A DNA stretch of 64,000 nt from Aplectana chamaeleonis (lineage: Eukaryota; Nematoda; Chromadorea; Rhabditida; Cosmocercidae). Positions 40,371 through 52,300 of this stretch are shown here, one piece after another. The first letter of the stretch is position 1. Every line of letters begins with the position of its first letter. Both the position numbers and the translations under genes were made by a program. Location of the stretch: assembly GCA_029168955.1 (NCBI GenBank), contig JAPDOI010001431.1:117116-181115 (forward strand), in the 5' to 3' direction. The notes under the pieces are model-generated. The model searched no databases, was not told the origin of the DNA, and saw only the letters and a list, made by a program, of their open reading frames with translations.

Positions 40371-43300
40371 CGGGGTTTTCCTGATGGTGAGAGATTTAAT
40401 TTGTTCAGAAAAGCCACAAAGTTCCCGGACAGAGCGCCGCGAAGCGGCTTATGGTTCCCGGACAAAGCGCCGCGAAGCGGAGCTTTGGCCGGGGTTTTCC
40501 TGATCGTGAGAGATTTAATTTGTTCAGAAAAGCTACAAAGTTTCCGGACAGAGCGCCGCGAAGCGGCGCGAACCCCGGCTAATGGTTCCCGGACAAAGCG
40601 CCGCGAAGCGCGAACCCCGGTCTATATGGTTGACAAAGCGCCGCGAAGCGGCGCTTTGGCCGGGGTTTTCCTGATCATGAGAGATTTAATTTGTTCAGAA
40701 AAGCCACAAAGTTTCCGGACAGAGCGCCGCGAAGCGGCGCGAACCCCGGCTTATGGTTCCCGGACAAAGCGCCGCGAAGCAGCGCTTTGGCCGGGGTTTT
40801 CCTGATCATGAGAGATTTAATTTGTTCAGAAAAGCCACAAAGTTTCGGACAGAGCGCCGCGAAGCGGCGCGAACCCCGGCTTATGGTTCCCGGACAAAGC
40901 GCCGCGAAGCGGCGCTTTGGCCGGGTTTTCCTGATCATGAGAGATTTAATTTGTTCAGAAAAAGCCACAAAGTTTCCGGACAGAGCGCCGCGAAGCGGCG
41001 CGAACCCCCGGCTTATGGTTCCCGGACAAAGCGCCGCGAAGCAGCGCTTTGGCCGGGGTTTTCCTGATCATGAGAGATTTAATTTGTTCAGAAAAGCCAC
41101 AAAGTTTCCGGACAGAGCGCCGCGAAGCGGCGCGAACCCCGGTTTATGGTTCCCGGACAAAGCGCCGCGAAGCGGCGCTTTGGCCGGGGTTTTCCTGATC
41201 ATGAGAGATTTTATTTGTTCAGAAAAGCCACAAAGTTTCCGGACAGAGCGCCGCGAAGCGGCGCGAACCCCGGCTTATGGTTCCCGGACAAAGCGCCGCG
41301 AGGCAGCGCTTTGGCCGGGGTTTTCCTGATCATGAGAGATTTAATTTGTTCATAAAAGCCACAAAGTTTCCGGACAGAGCGCCGCGAAGCGGCGGCAACC
41401 CCGGCTTATTGTTTCCGGACAAAGCGCCGCGAAGCAGCTCTTTGGCCGGGGTTTTCCTGATCGTGAGAGATTCAATTTGTTCATAAAAGCCACAAAGTTT
41501 CCGGACAGAGCGCCGCGAAGCGGCGCGAACCCCCCGGCTTATGGTTCCCGGATAAAGCGCCGCGAAGCAGCGCTTTGGCCGGGGTTTTCCTGATCATGAG
41601 AGATTTAATTTGTTCATAAAAGCCACAAAGTTTCCGGACAGAGCGCCGCGAAGCGGCGCGAACCCTGGCTTATTGTTTCCGGACAAAGCGCCGCGAAGCA
41701 GCTCTTAGACCGGGGTTTTCCTGATCATGAGAGATTTAATTTGTTCAGAAAAAGCCACAAAGTTTCCGGACAGAGCGCCGCGAAGCGGCGCGAACCCCCC
41801 GGCTTATGGTTCCCGGACAAAGCGCCGCGAAGCGGCGCTTTGGCCGGGGTTTTCCTGATCATGAGAGATTTAATTTGTTCAGAAAAGCCACAAAGTTTCC
41901 GGACAGAGCGCCGCGAAGCGGCGCGAACCCCCCGGCCTATGGTTCCCGGACAAAGCGCCGCGAAGCAGCGCTTAGGCCGGGGTTTTCCTGATCATGAGAG
42001 ATTTAATTTGTTCAGAAAAGCCACAAAGTTTCCGGACAGAGCGCCGCGAAGCGGCGCGAACTCCCCGGCTCATGGTTCCCGGACAAAGCGCCGCGAAGCA
42101 GCGCTTTGGCCGGGTTTCTCCTGATCATGAGAGATTTTATTTCTTCAGAAAAGCCACAAAGTTTCCGGACAAAGCGCCGCGAAGCGCCGCGAACCCCCCG
42201 GCTTATGGTTCCCGGACAAAGCGCCGCGAAGCGGCGCTTTGTCCGGGGTTTTCCTGATCACGAGAGATTTAATTTGTTCAGAAAAGCCACAAAGTTTCCG
42301 GACAGAGCGCCGCGAAGCGGCGCTTTGGCCGGGGTTTTCCTGATCATGAGAGATTTAATTTGTTCAGAAAAGCCACAAAGTTTCCGGACAGAGCGCCGCG
42401 AAGCGGCGCGAACCCCCCGGCTTATGGTTCCCGGACAAAGCGCCGCGAAGCGGCGCTTTGGCCGGGGTTTTCCTGATCATGAGAGATTTAATTTGTTCAG
42501 AAAAGCCACAAAGTTTCCGGACAGAGCGCCGCGAAGCGGCGCGAACCCCCCGGCTTATGGTTCCCGGACAAAGCGCCGCGAAGCGGCGCGAACCCTTCGG
42601 CCTATGGTTCCCGGACAAAGCGCCGCGAAGCGGCGCTTTGGCCGGGGTTTTCCTGATCATGAGAGATTTAATTTGTTCAGAAAAGCCACAAAGTTTCCGG
42701 ACAGAGCGCCGCGAAGCGGCGCAAACCCCCCGGCTTATGGTTCCCGGACAAAGCGCCGCGAAGCGCCGCTTTGGCCGGGGTTTTCCTGATCATGAGAGAT
42801 TTAATTTGTTCAGAAAAGCCACAAAGTTTTCGGACAGAGCGCCGCGTAGCGGCGCGAACCCCCCGGCTTATGGTTCCCGGACAAAGCGCCGCGAAGCGGA
42901 GCTTTGGCCGGGGTTTTCCTGATCGCAAGAAATTTAATTTGTTCAGAAAAGCCACAATGTTTTCGGACAGAGCGCCGCGAAGCGGCGCGAACCCTTCGGC
43001 GTATGGTTCCCGGACAAAGCGCCGCGAAGCTTCGCTTTGGCCATGGTTTTCCTGATCGTGAGAAATTTGATTTGTTCACAAAGGCCACAACGTTTCCGGA
43101 CAGATTGCCGCGAAGCGGCGCGAACCCCCCGGCTTATGGTTTCCGGACAAAGCGCCGCGAAGCAGCGCTTTGGCCGGGGTTTTCCTGATCATGAGAGATT
43201 TAATTTGTTCACAAAGGCCACAACGTTTCCGGACAGATTGCCGCGAAGCGGCGCGAACCCCCCGGCTTATGGTACCCGGACGAAGCGCCGCGAAGCAGCG

Positions 43301-46300
43301 CTATGGCCCGGGTTTTCCTGATCGTGAGAAATTTGATTTGTTCACAAAAGCCACAATGTTTCCGGACAGAGCGCCGCGAAGCGGCTCGAACCCTGGCTTA
43401 TTGTTTCCGGACAAAGCGCCGCGAAGCAGCTCTTTGACCGGGGTTTTCCTGATCGTGAGAGATTTAATTTGTTCAGAAAAGCCACAAAGTTTCCGGACAG
43501 AGCGCCGCGAGGCGGTGCGAAACCCCCGGCTTATGGTTCCCGGACAAAGCGCCGCGAAGCGGCGCTTTGGCCTGGGTTTTCCTGATCGTGAGAGTTTTAA
43601 TTTGTTCAGAAAAGCCACGATGTTTCCGGACAGAGCGCCGCGAAGCGGCGCGAACCCCGGCTTATGGTTCCCGGACAAAGCGCCGCGAAGCAGCGCTTTG
43701 GCCGGGTTTTCCTGATCATGAGAGATTTAATTTGTTCAGAAAAGCCACAAAGTTTCCGGACAGAGCGCCGCGAAGCGGCGCGAACCCCGGCTTATGGTTC
43801 CCGGACAAAGCGCCGCGAAGCAGCGCTTTGGCCGGGGTTTTCCTGATCATGAGAGATTTAATTTGTTCAGAAAGTCACAAAGTTTCCGGACAGAGCGCCG
43901 CGAAGCGGCGCGAACCCCGGCTTATGGTTCCGGACAAAGCGCCGCGAAGCAGCGCTTTGGCCGGGGTTTTCCTGATCATGAGAGATTTAATTTGTTCAGA
44001 AAAGCCACAAAGTTTCCGGACAGAGCGCCCCGAAGCGGCGCGAACCCCGGCTTATGGTTACCGGACAAAGCGCCGCGAAGCAGCGCTTTGGCCGGGGTTT
44101 TCCTGATCATGAGAGATTTAATTTGTTCAGAAAAGTCACAAAGTTCAGAGCGCCGCGAAGCGGCGCGGACCCCCCCCGGTTTATAGTTCCCGGACAAAGC
44201 GCCGCGAAGCAGCGCTTTGGCCGGGGTTTTCCTGATCATGAGAGATTTTATTTGTTCAGAAAAGCCACAAAGTTTCCGGACAGAGCGCCGCGAAGCGGCG
44301 TGAACCTCCCGGCTTATGGTTCCCGGACAAAGCGCCGCGAAGCGACGCTTTGGCCGGGGTTTTCCTGATCATGAGAGATTTAATTTGATCAGAAAAGTCA
44401 CAAAGTTTGACAGAGCGCCGCGAAGCGGCGCGAACCCCGGCTTATGGTTCCCGGACAAAGCGCCGCGAAGCGGCGCTTTGGCCGGGGTTTTCCTGATCAT
44501 GAGAGATTTAATTTGTTCAGAAAAGCCACAAAGTTTCCGGACAGAGCGCCGCGAAGCGGCGCGAACCCCGGTTTATGGTTCCGGACAGCGCCGCGAAGCG
44601 GCGCGAAAGTACGCGCCGCGAAGCGGCGCTTTGGCCGGGGTTTTCCTGATCATGAGAGATTTAATTTGTTCAGAAAAGTCACAAAGTTTCCGGACAGAGC
44701 GCCGCGAAGCGGCGCGAACCCCCCGGCCTATGGTTCCCGGACAAAGCGCCGCGAAGCGGCGCTTTGGTCGGGGTTTTCCTGATCATGAGAGATTTAATTT
44801 GTTCAGAAAAGCCACAAAGTTTCTGACAGAGCGCCGCGAAGCGGCGCGAACCCCCCGGTTTATGGTTCCCGGACAAAGCGCCGCGGAGCCGCGCTTTGGC
44901 CGGGGTTTTCCTGATCGTGAGAGATTTAATTTGTTCAGAAAAGCCACAAAGTTTCCGGACAGAGCGCCGCGAAGCGGCGCGAACGCGAAGCGGCTTATGG
45001 TTCCCGGACAAAGCGCCGCGAAGCGGCGCTTTGGCCGGGGTTTTCCTGATCATGAGAGATTTAATTTGTTCAGAAAAGCCACAAAGTTTCCGGACAGAGC
45101 GCCGCGAAGCGGCGCGAACCCCCCGGCTTATGGTTCCCGGACAAGGCGCCGCGAAGCAGCGCTTTGGCCGGGTTTTCCTGATCATGAGAGATTTAATTTG
45201 TTCAGAAAGCCACAAAGTTCCCGGACAGAGCGCCGCGAAGCGGCGCTAACTCCCCGGCTTATGGTCCCCGGACAAAGCGCCGCGAAGCGGCGCTTTGGCC
45301 GGGGTTTTCCTGATCATGAGAGATTTAATTTGTTCAGAAAAGCCACAAAGTTTCCGGACAGAGCGCCGCGAAGCGGCGCGAACCCCCCGGCTTATGGTTC
45401 CCGGACAAAGCGCCGCGAAGCGGCGCTTTGGCCGAGTTTTTTTTCTGATCATGAGAGATTTAATTTGTTCAGAAAAGCCACAAAGTTTCCGGACAGAGCG
45501 CCGCGGAGCGGCGCGAATTCCCCGGCTTCTGGGTCCCGGACAGTGCGCCGCGAAGCGGCGCTTTGACCGGGATTTTCCTGACCGTGAGAGATTTAATTTG
45601 TTCAGAAAAGCCACAAAGTTCCCGGACAGAGCGCCGCGAAGCGGCGCGAACCTCCCGGCTTATGGTTCCCGAACAAAGCGCCGCGAAGCGGCGCTTTGGC
45701 CGGGGTTTTCCTGATCATGAGAGATTTAATTTGTTCAGAAAAGCCACAAGGTTTCCGGACAGAGCGCCGCGAAGCAGCGGGAACCCCTCACCTTATGGTT
45801 CCCGGACAAAGCGCCACGAAGCGGCGCTTTGGCCGGGGTTTTCCTGATCATGAAAGATTTAATTTGTTCAGAAAAGCCACAAAGTTTCTGGACAGAGCGC
45901 CGCGAAGCGGCGCAAACCCCCCGGCTTATGGTTCCCGGACAAAGCGCCGCGAAGCGGCGCTTTGGTCGGGGTTTTCCTGATCATGAGAGATTTTATTTGT
46001 TCAGAAAAGCCACAAAGTTTCCGGACAGAGCGCCGCCAAGCGGTGCGGACCCCCCGGCTTATAGTTCCCGGACAAAGTGCCGCGAAGCGGCGCTTTGGCC
46101 GGGGTTTTCCTGATCGTGAGAGATTTATTTGTTCAGAAAAGCCACAAAGCTCTGACAGAGCGCCGCGAAGCGGCGCGAACCCTTCGGCCTATGGTTCCCG
46201 GACAAAGCGCCGCGAAGCGGCGCTTTGGCCGGGGTTTTCCTGATCATGAGAGATTTAATTTGTTCAGAAAAGCCACAAAGTTTCCGGACAGAGCGCCGCG

Positions 46301-49300
46301 AAGCGGCGCGAACCCCCCGGCTTATGGTTCCCGGACAAAGCGCCGCGAAGCGGCGCGAACCCCCCGGCTTATGGTTCCCGGACAAAGCGCCGCGAAGCGG
46401 CGCTTTGGCCGGGGTTTTCCTGATCATGAGAGATTTAATTTGTTCAGAAAAGCCACAAAGTTTCCGGACAGAGCGCCGCGAAGCGGCGCGAACCCCCCGG
46501 CTTATGGTTCCCGGACAAAGCGCCGCGAAGCGGCGCTTTGGCCGGGGTTTTCCTGATCATGAGAGATTTAATTTGTTCAGAAAAGCCACAAAGTTTCCGG
46601 ACAGAGCGCCGCGAAGCGGCGCGAACCCCCCGGCTTATGGTTCCCGGACAAAGCGCCGCGAAGCGGCGCTTTGGCCGGGGTTTTCCTGATCCTAAGAGAT
46701 TTAATTTGTTCAGAAAAGCCACACAGTTTCCGGACAGAGCGCCGCTTCGCGGCGCGAACCCCCCGGCTTATGGTTCCCAGACAAAGCGCCGCGAAGCGGC
46801 GCTTTGGCCGGGGTTTTCCTGATTGTAGGAGATTTAATTTGCTCAGAAAAGCCACACAGTTTCCGGACAGAGCGCCGCGACGCGGCGCGAACTCCCGGCC
46901 TATGGTTCCCGGACAAAGCGCCCTTCGGCCGGGGTTTTCCTGATCGTGAGAGATTTAATTTGTTCAGAAAAGCCACAACGTTTCCGCGTAGAGCGCCGCG
47001 AAGCGGCGCGAACCCCCCGGCTTATGGTTCCCGGACAGAGCGCCGCGAAGCGGCGCTTTGGCCGGGGTTTTCCTGATTGTAGGAGATTTAATTTGCTCAG
47101 AAAAGCCACACAGTTTCCGGACAGAGCGCCGCGAAGCGGCGCGAACCCCGGCGATGGTTCCCGGACAAAGCGCCGCGAAGCGGCGCTTTGGCCGGGCTTT
47201 TCCTCATCATAAGGGATTTACTTTGTTCAGAAAGGCCCCAAAGTTCGCGGACAGAGCGCCGCGAAGCGCCGCCAACCCCCCGGCTTATGGTTCCCGGACA
47301 AAGCGCCGCGAAGCGGCGCTTTGGCCGGGGTTTTCCTGATCATGAGAGATTTAGTTTGTTCAGAAAAGCCACAAGGTTTCCGGACAGAGCGCCGCGAAGC
47401 GGCGCGAACCTCCCGGCTTATGGTTCCCGAACAAAGCGCCGCGAAGCGGCGCTTTGGCCGGGGTTTTCCTGATCATGAGAGATTTAATTTGTTCAGAAAA
47501 GCCACAAAGTTTCTGGACAGAGCGCCGCGAAGCGGCGCGAACCCCCCGGCTTATGGTTCCCGGACAAAGCGCCGCGAAGCGGCGCTTTGGCCGGGGTTTT
47601 CCTGATGATGAGAGATTTATTTTGTTCAGAAAAGCCACAAAGTTTCCGGACAGAGCGCCGCGAAGCGGCACGAACCCCCCGGCCTATGGTTTCCGGACAA
47701 AGCGCCGCGAAGCGGCGCTTTGGCCGGAGTTTTCCTGATCATGAGAGATTTAATTTGTTCAGAAAAGCCACAAAGTTTCCGGACAGAGCGCCGCGAAGCG
47801 GCGTGAACCTCCCGGTTTATAGTTCCCGGACAAAGCGCCGCGAAGCAGCGCTTTGGCCGGGGTTTTCCTGATCATGAGAGATTTTATTTGTTCAGAAAAG
47901 CCACAAAGTTTCCGGACAGAGCGCCGCGAAGCGGCGTGAACCTCCCGGCTTATGGTTCCCGGACAAAGCGCCGCGAAGCGACGCTTTGGCCGGGGTTTTC
48001 CTGATCATGAGAGATTTAATTTGTTCAGAAAAGCCACAAAGTTTCCGGACAGAGCGCCGCGAAGCGGCGCGAACCCGGCTTATGGTTCCCGGACAAAGCG
48101 CCGCGAAGCAGCGCTTTGGCCGGGGTTTTCCTGATCATGAGAGATTTAATTTGTTCAGAAAAGCCACAAAGTTTCCGGACAGAGCGCCGCGAAGCGGCGC
48201 GAACCCCTGGCTTATGGTTCCCGGACAAAGCGCCGCGAAGCAGCGCTTTGGCCGGGTTTTCCTGATCATGAGAGATTTTATTTGTTCAGAAAAGCCACAA
48301 AGTTTCTGGACAGAGCGCCGCGAAGCGGCGCGAACCCCGGCTTATGGTTCCCGGACAAAGCGCCGCGAAGCAGCGCTTTGGCCGGGTTTTCCTGATCATG
48401 AGAGATTTAATTTGTTCAGAAAAGCCACAAAGTTTCTGGACAGAGCGCCGCGAAGCGGCGCGAACCCCGGCTTATGGTTCCGGACAAAGCGCCGCGAAGC
48501 GGCGCTTTGGCCGGGGTTTTCCTGATCGCAGAGATTTAATTTGTTCAGAAAGCCACAAAGTTTCCGGACAGAGCGCCGCGAAGCGGCGCGAACCCCCAGT
48601 TTATGGTCCCCGGACAGGGCCCCGCGAAGCGGCGCTTTGGCCGTGGTTTTCCTGAGCGTGAGAGATTTAATTTGTTCATAAAAGCCACAAAGTTTCCGGA
48701 CATAGCGCCGCGAAGCGGCGCGAACCCCCGGCTTATGATTGCCGGACAAAGCGCCGCGAAGCGGCGCTTTGGCCGGGGTTTTCCTGATCATGAGAGATTT
48801 AATTTGTTCAGAAAAGCCACAAAGTTTCCGGACAGAGCGCCGCGAAGCGGCGCGAACCCCCCGGCTTATGGTTTTCAGACAAAGCGCCGCGAAGCGGCGC
48901 TTTGTCCTGGGTTTTCCTGATCGTGAGAGATTTAATTTGTTCAGAAAAGCCCCAAAGTTTCCGGACAGAGCGCCGCGAAGCGGCCCGTACCCCCCGGCTT
49001 ATGGTTCCCGGACAAAGCGCCGCGAAGCGTCGCTTTGGCCGTGGTTTTCCTGATCATGAGAGATTTAATTTGTTCAGAAAAGCCACAAAGTTTCCGGACA
49101 GAGCGCCGCGAAGCGGCGCGAACCCCCGGCTTATGGTTCCCGGACAAAGCGCCGCGAAGCGGCGCTTTGGCCGGGGTTTTCTGATCATGAGATTTAATTT
49201 GTTCAGAAAAGCCACAAAGTTTCCGGACAGAGCGCCGCGAAGCGGCGCGAACCCCGGCTTATGGTTCAGCCGGACAAAGCGCCGCTAGAAGGCGCTTTGG

Positions 49301-52300
49301 CCGGGGTTTTCTGATCATGACGAGATTTAATTTGTTCAGAGACAAAGCTTCCGGATTACAGAGCGCAGCGAAGCGGCGCGAACCTCCCGGCTTATGGTTC
49401 CCGGACAAAGCGCCGCGAAGCGGCGCTTTGGCCGGGTTTTCCTGATCATGAGAGATTTAATTTGTTCAGAAAAGCCACAAAGTTTCGGACAGAGCGCCGC
49501 GAAGCGGCGCGAACCCCGGCTTATGGTTCCCGGACAAAGCGCCGCGAAGCGGCGCTTTGGCCGGGTTTTCCTGATCATGAGAGATTTAATTTGTTCAGAA
49601 AAGCCACAAAGTTTCCGGACAGAGCGCCGCGAAGCGGCGCGAACCCCCCGGCTTATGGTTCCCGGACAAAGCGCCGCGAAGCGGCGCTTTGGCCGGAGTT
49701 TTCCTGATCGTGAGAGATTTAATTTGCTTAGGAAAGCCACAAAGTTTCCGGACAGAGCGCCGCGAAGCGGCGCGGCCCCCCCGGCTTATGGTCCCCGGCC
49801 AAAGCGCCGCGAAGGGGCGCGAACCCCCCGGCTTATGGTTCCCGGACAAAGCGCCGCGAAGCGGCGCTTTGGCCGGGTTTGCCTGAGCATGAGACTTTTA
49901 ATTTGATGAGAAAAGCCACAAGGTTCCCGGACAGAGCGCCGCGAAGCGGCGCGGACCCCCCCGGCTATTAGTTCCCGGACAAAGCGCCGCGAAGCAGCGC
50001 TTTGGTCGGGGTTTTCCTGATCATGAGAGATTTTATTTGTTCAGAAAAGCCACGAAGCTTCCGGACAGAGGTGCCGCGAAGCGGCGCGAACCCCCGGCTT
50101 ATGGTTCCCGGACAAAGCGCCGCGAAGCGGCGCTTTGGCCGGGGTTTTCCTGATCATGAGAGATTTAATTTGTTCAGAAAAGCCACAAAGTTTCCGGACA
50201 GAGCGCCGCGAAGCGGCGCGAACCCCCCGGCTTATGGTTCCCGGACAAAGCGCCGCGAAGCGGCGCTTTGGCCGGGGTGTTCCTGATCGTGAGAGATTTA
50301 ATTTGTTCAGAAAAGCCACAAAGTTTCCGGACAGAGCGCCGCGAAGCGGCCCGTACCCCCCGGCTTATAGTTTCCGGACAAAGCGCCGCGAAGCGGCGCG
50401 AACCCCCCGGCCTATGGTTCCCGGACAAAGCGCCGCGAAGCGGCGCTTTGGCCGGATTTTCCTTATCATGAGAGATTTAATTTGTTCAGAAAAGCCAAAA
50501 AGTTTCCGGACAGAGCGCCGCGAAGCGGCGCGAACCCCCCCGCTTATGGTTCCTGGACAAAGCGCCGCGAAGCAGCGCTTTGGCCGGGGTTTTCCTGATC
50601 ATGAGAGATTTAATTTGTTCAGAAAAGCCACAAAGTTTCCGGACAGAGCGCCGCGAAGCGGCGTGAACCTCCCGGCTAATGGTTCCCGGACAAAGCGCCG
50701 CGAAGCGACGCTTTGGCCGGGGTTTTCCTGATCATGAGAGATTTAATTTGTTCAGAAAAGCCACAAAGTTTCCGGACAGAGCGCCGCGAAGCGGCGCGAA
50801 CCCCTGGCTTATGGTTCCGGACAAAGCGCCGCGAAGCGGCGCTTTGGCCGGGGTTTTCCTGATCACGAAAGATTTAATTTGTTCAGAAAAGCCACAAAGT
50901 TTCCGGACAGAGCGCCCCGAAGCAGCGCGAGCCCCCCGGCTTATGGTTCCCCGACAAAGCGCCGCGAAGCGGCGCACTGAACCGGCCTATGGTTCCCGGA
51001 CAAAGCGCCGCGAAGCGGCGCTTTGGCCGGGTTTCCTGATCATGAGAGATTTTATTTGTTCAGAAAAGCCACAAAGTTTCCGGACAGAGCGCCGCGAAGC
51101 GGCGCGAACCCCCCGGCTTATGGTTCCCGGACAAAGCGCCGCGAAGCGGCGCTTTGGCCGGGGTTTCCCTGATCGTGAGAGATTTAATTTGTTCAGAAAA
51201 GCCACAAAGTTTCCGGACAGAGCGCCGCGAAGCGGCGCGAACCCCCCGGCTTATGGTTCCCGGACAAAGCGCCGCGAACCCCCCGGCTTATGGTTCCCGG
51301 ACAAAGCGCCGCGAAGCGGCGCTTTGGCCGGGGTTTTCCTGATCGTGAGAGATTTAATTTGTTCAGAAAAGCCACAAAGTTTCCGGACAGAGCGCCGCGA
51401 AGCGGCGCGAACCCCCCGGCTTATGGTTCCCGGACAAAGCGCCGCAAAGCGGCGCTTTGGCCGGGTTTTCCTGATCATGAGAGATTTAATTTGTTCAGAA
51501 AAGCCACAAAGTTTCCGGACAGAGCGCCGCGAAGCGGCGCGAACCCCCCGGCTTATGGTTCCCGGACAAAGCGCCGCGAAGCGGCGCTTTGGCCGGGGTT
51601 TTCCTGATCATGAGAGATTTAATTTGTTCAGAAAAGCCACAAAGTTTCCGGACAGAGCGCCGCGAAGCGGCTCTAACCCCCGGTTATGGCGGTTCCCTGG
51701 ACAAAGCGCCCCGAAGCGGCGCTTAGTCCGGGATTTTCGTGATCATGAGAGATTTAATTTGTTCAGAAAAGCCACAGAGTTCCCGGACAGAGCGCCGCGG
51801 AGCGGCCCGAATTCCCCGGCTTCTGGGTCCCGGACAGTGCGCCGCGAAGCAGCGCTTTGGCCGGGGTTTTCTTGATCGTGAGAGATTTAATTTGTTCAGA
51901 AAAGCCACAAAGTTTCCGGACAGAGCGCCGCGAAGCGGCGCAAAGTTTCCGGACAGAGCGCCGCAAAGCGGCGCGAACCCCCCTGCTTCTGGATCCCGGA
52001 CAAAGCGCCGCGAAGCGGCGCTTTGGTCGTTTTTTCTGATTGTGAGAGATTTAATTTGTTCAGAAAAGCCACAAAGTTCCCAGACAAAGCGCCGCGAAGC
52101 GGCGCGAACCCCCCGGTCTATGGTTCCCGGACAAAGCGCCGCGAAGCGGCGCTTTGGTCGGGGTTTTCCTGATCACGAGAGATTTAATTTGTTCAGAAAA
52201 GCCACAAAGTTTCCAAACAGAGCGCCGCGAAGCGGCGCGAACCCCCCGGCTTTAGTTCCCGGACAAAGCGCCGCGAAGCAGCGCTTTGGCCGGATTTCTC

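Noticed and set aside
44316..45566. 416-codon open frame in the satellite, and similar long frames at 50679-51875 and 62617-63930
   Set aside because: They are read-through of a stop-poor tandem repeat, with frame shifts created by indels between copies. The peptide is the repeat translation and has no domain.
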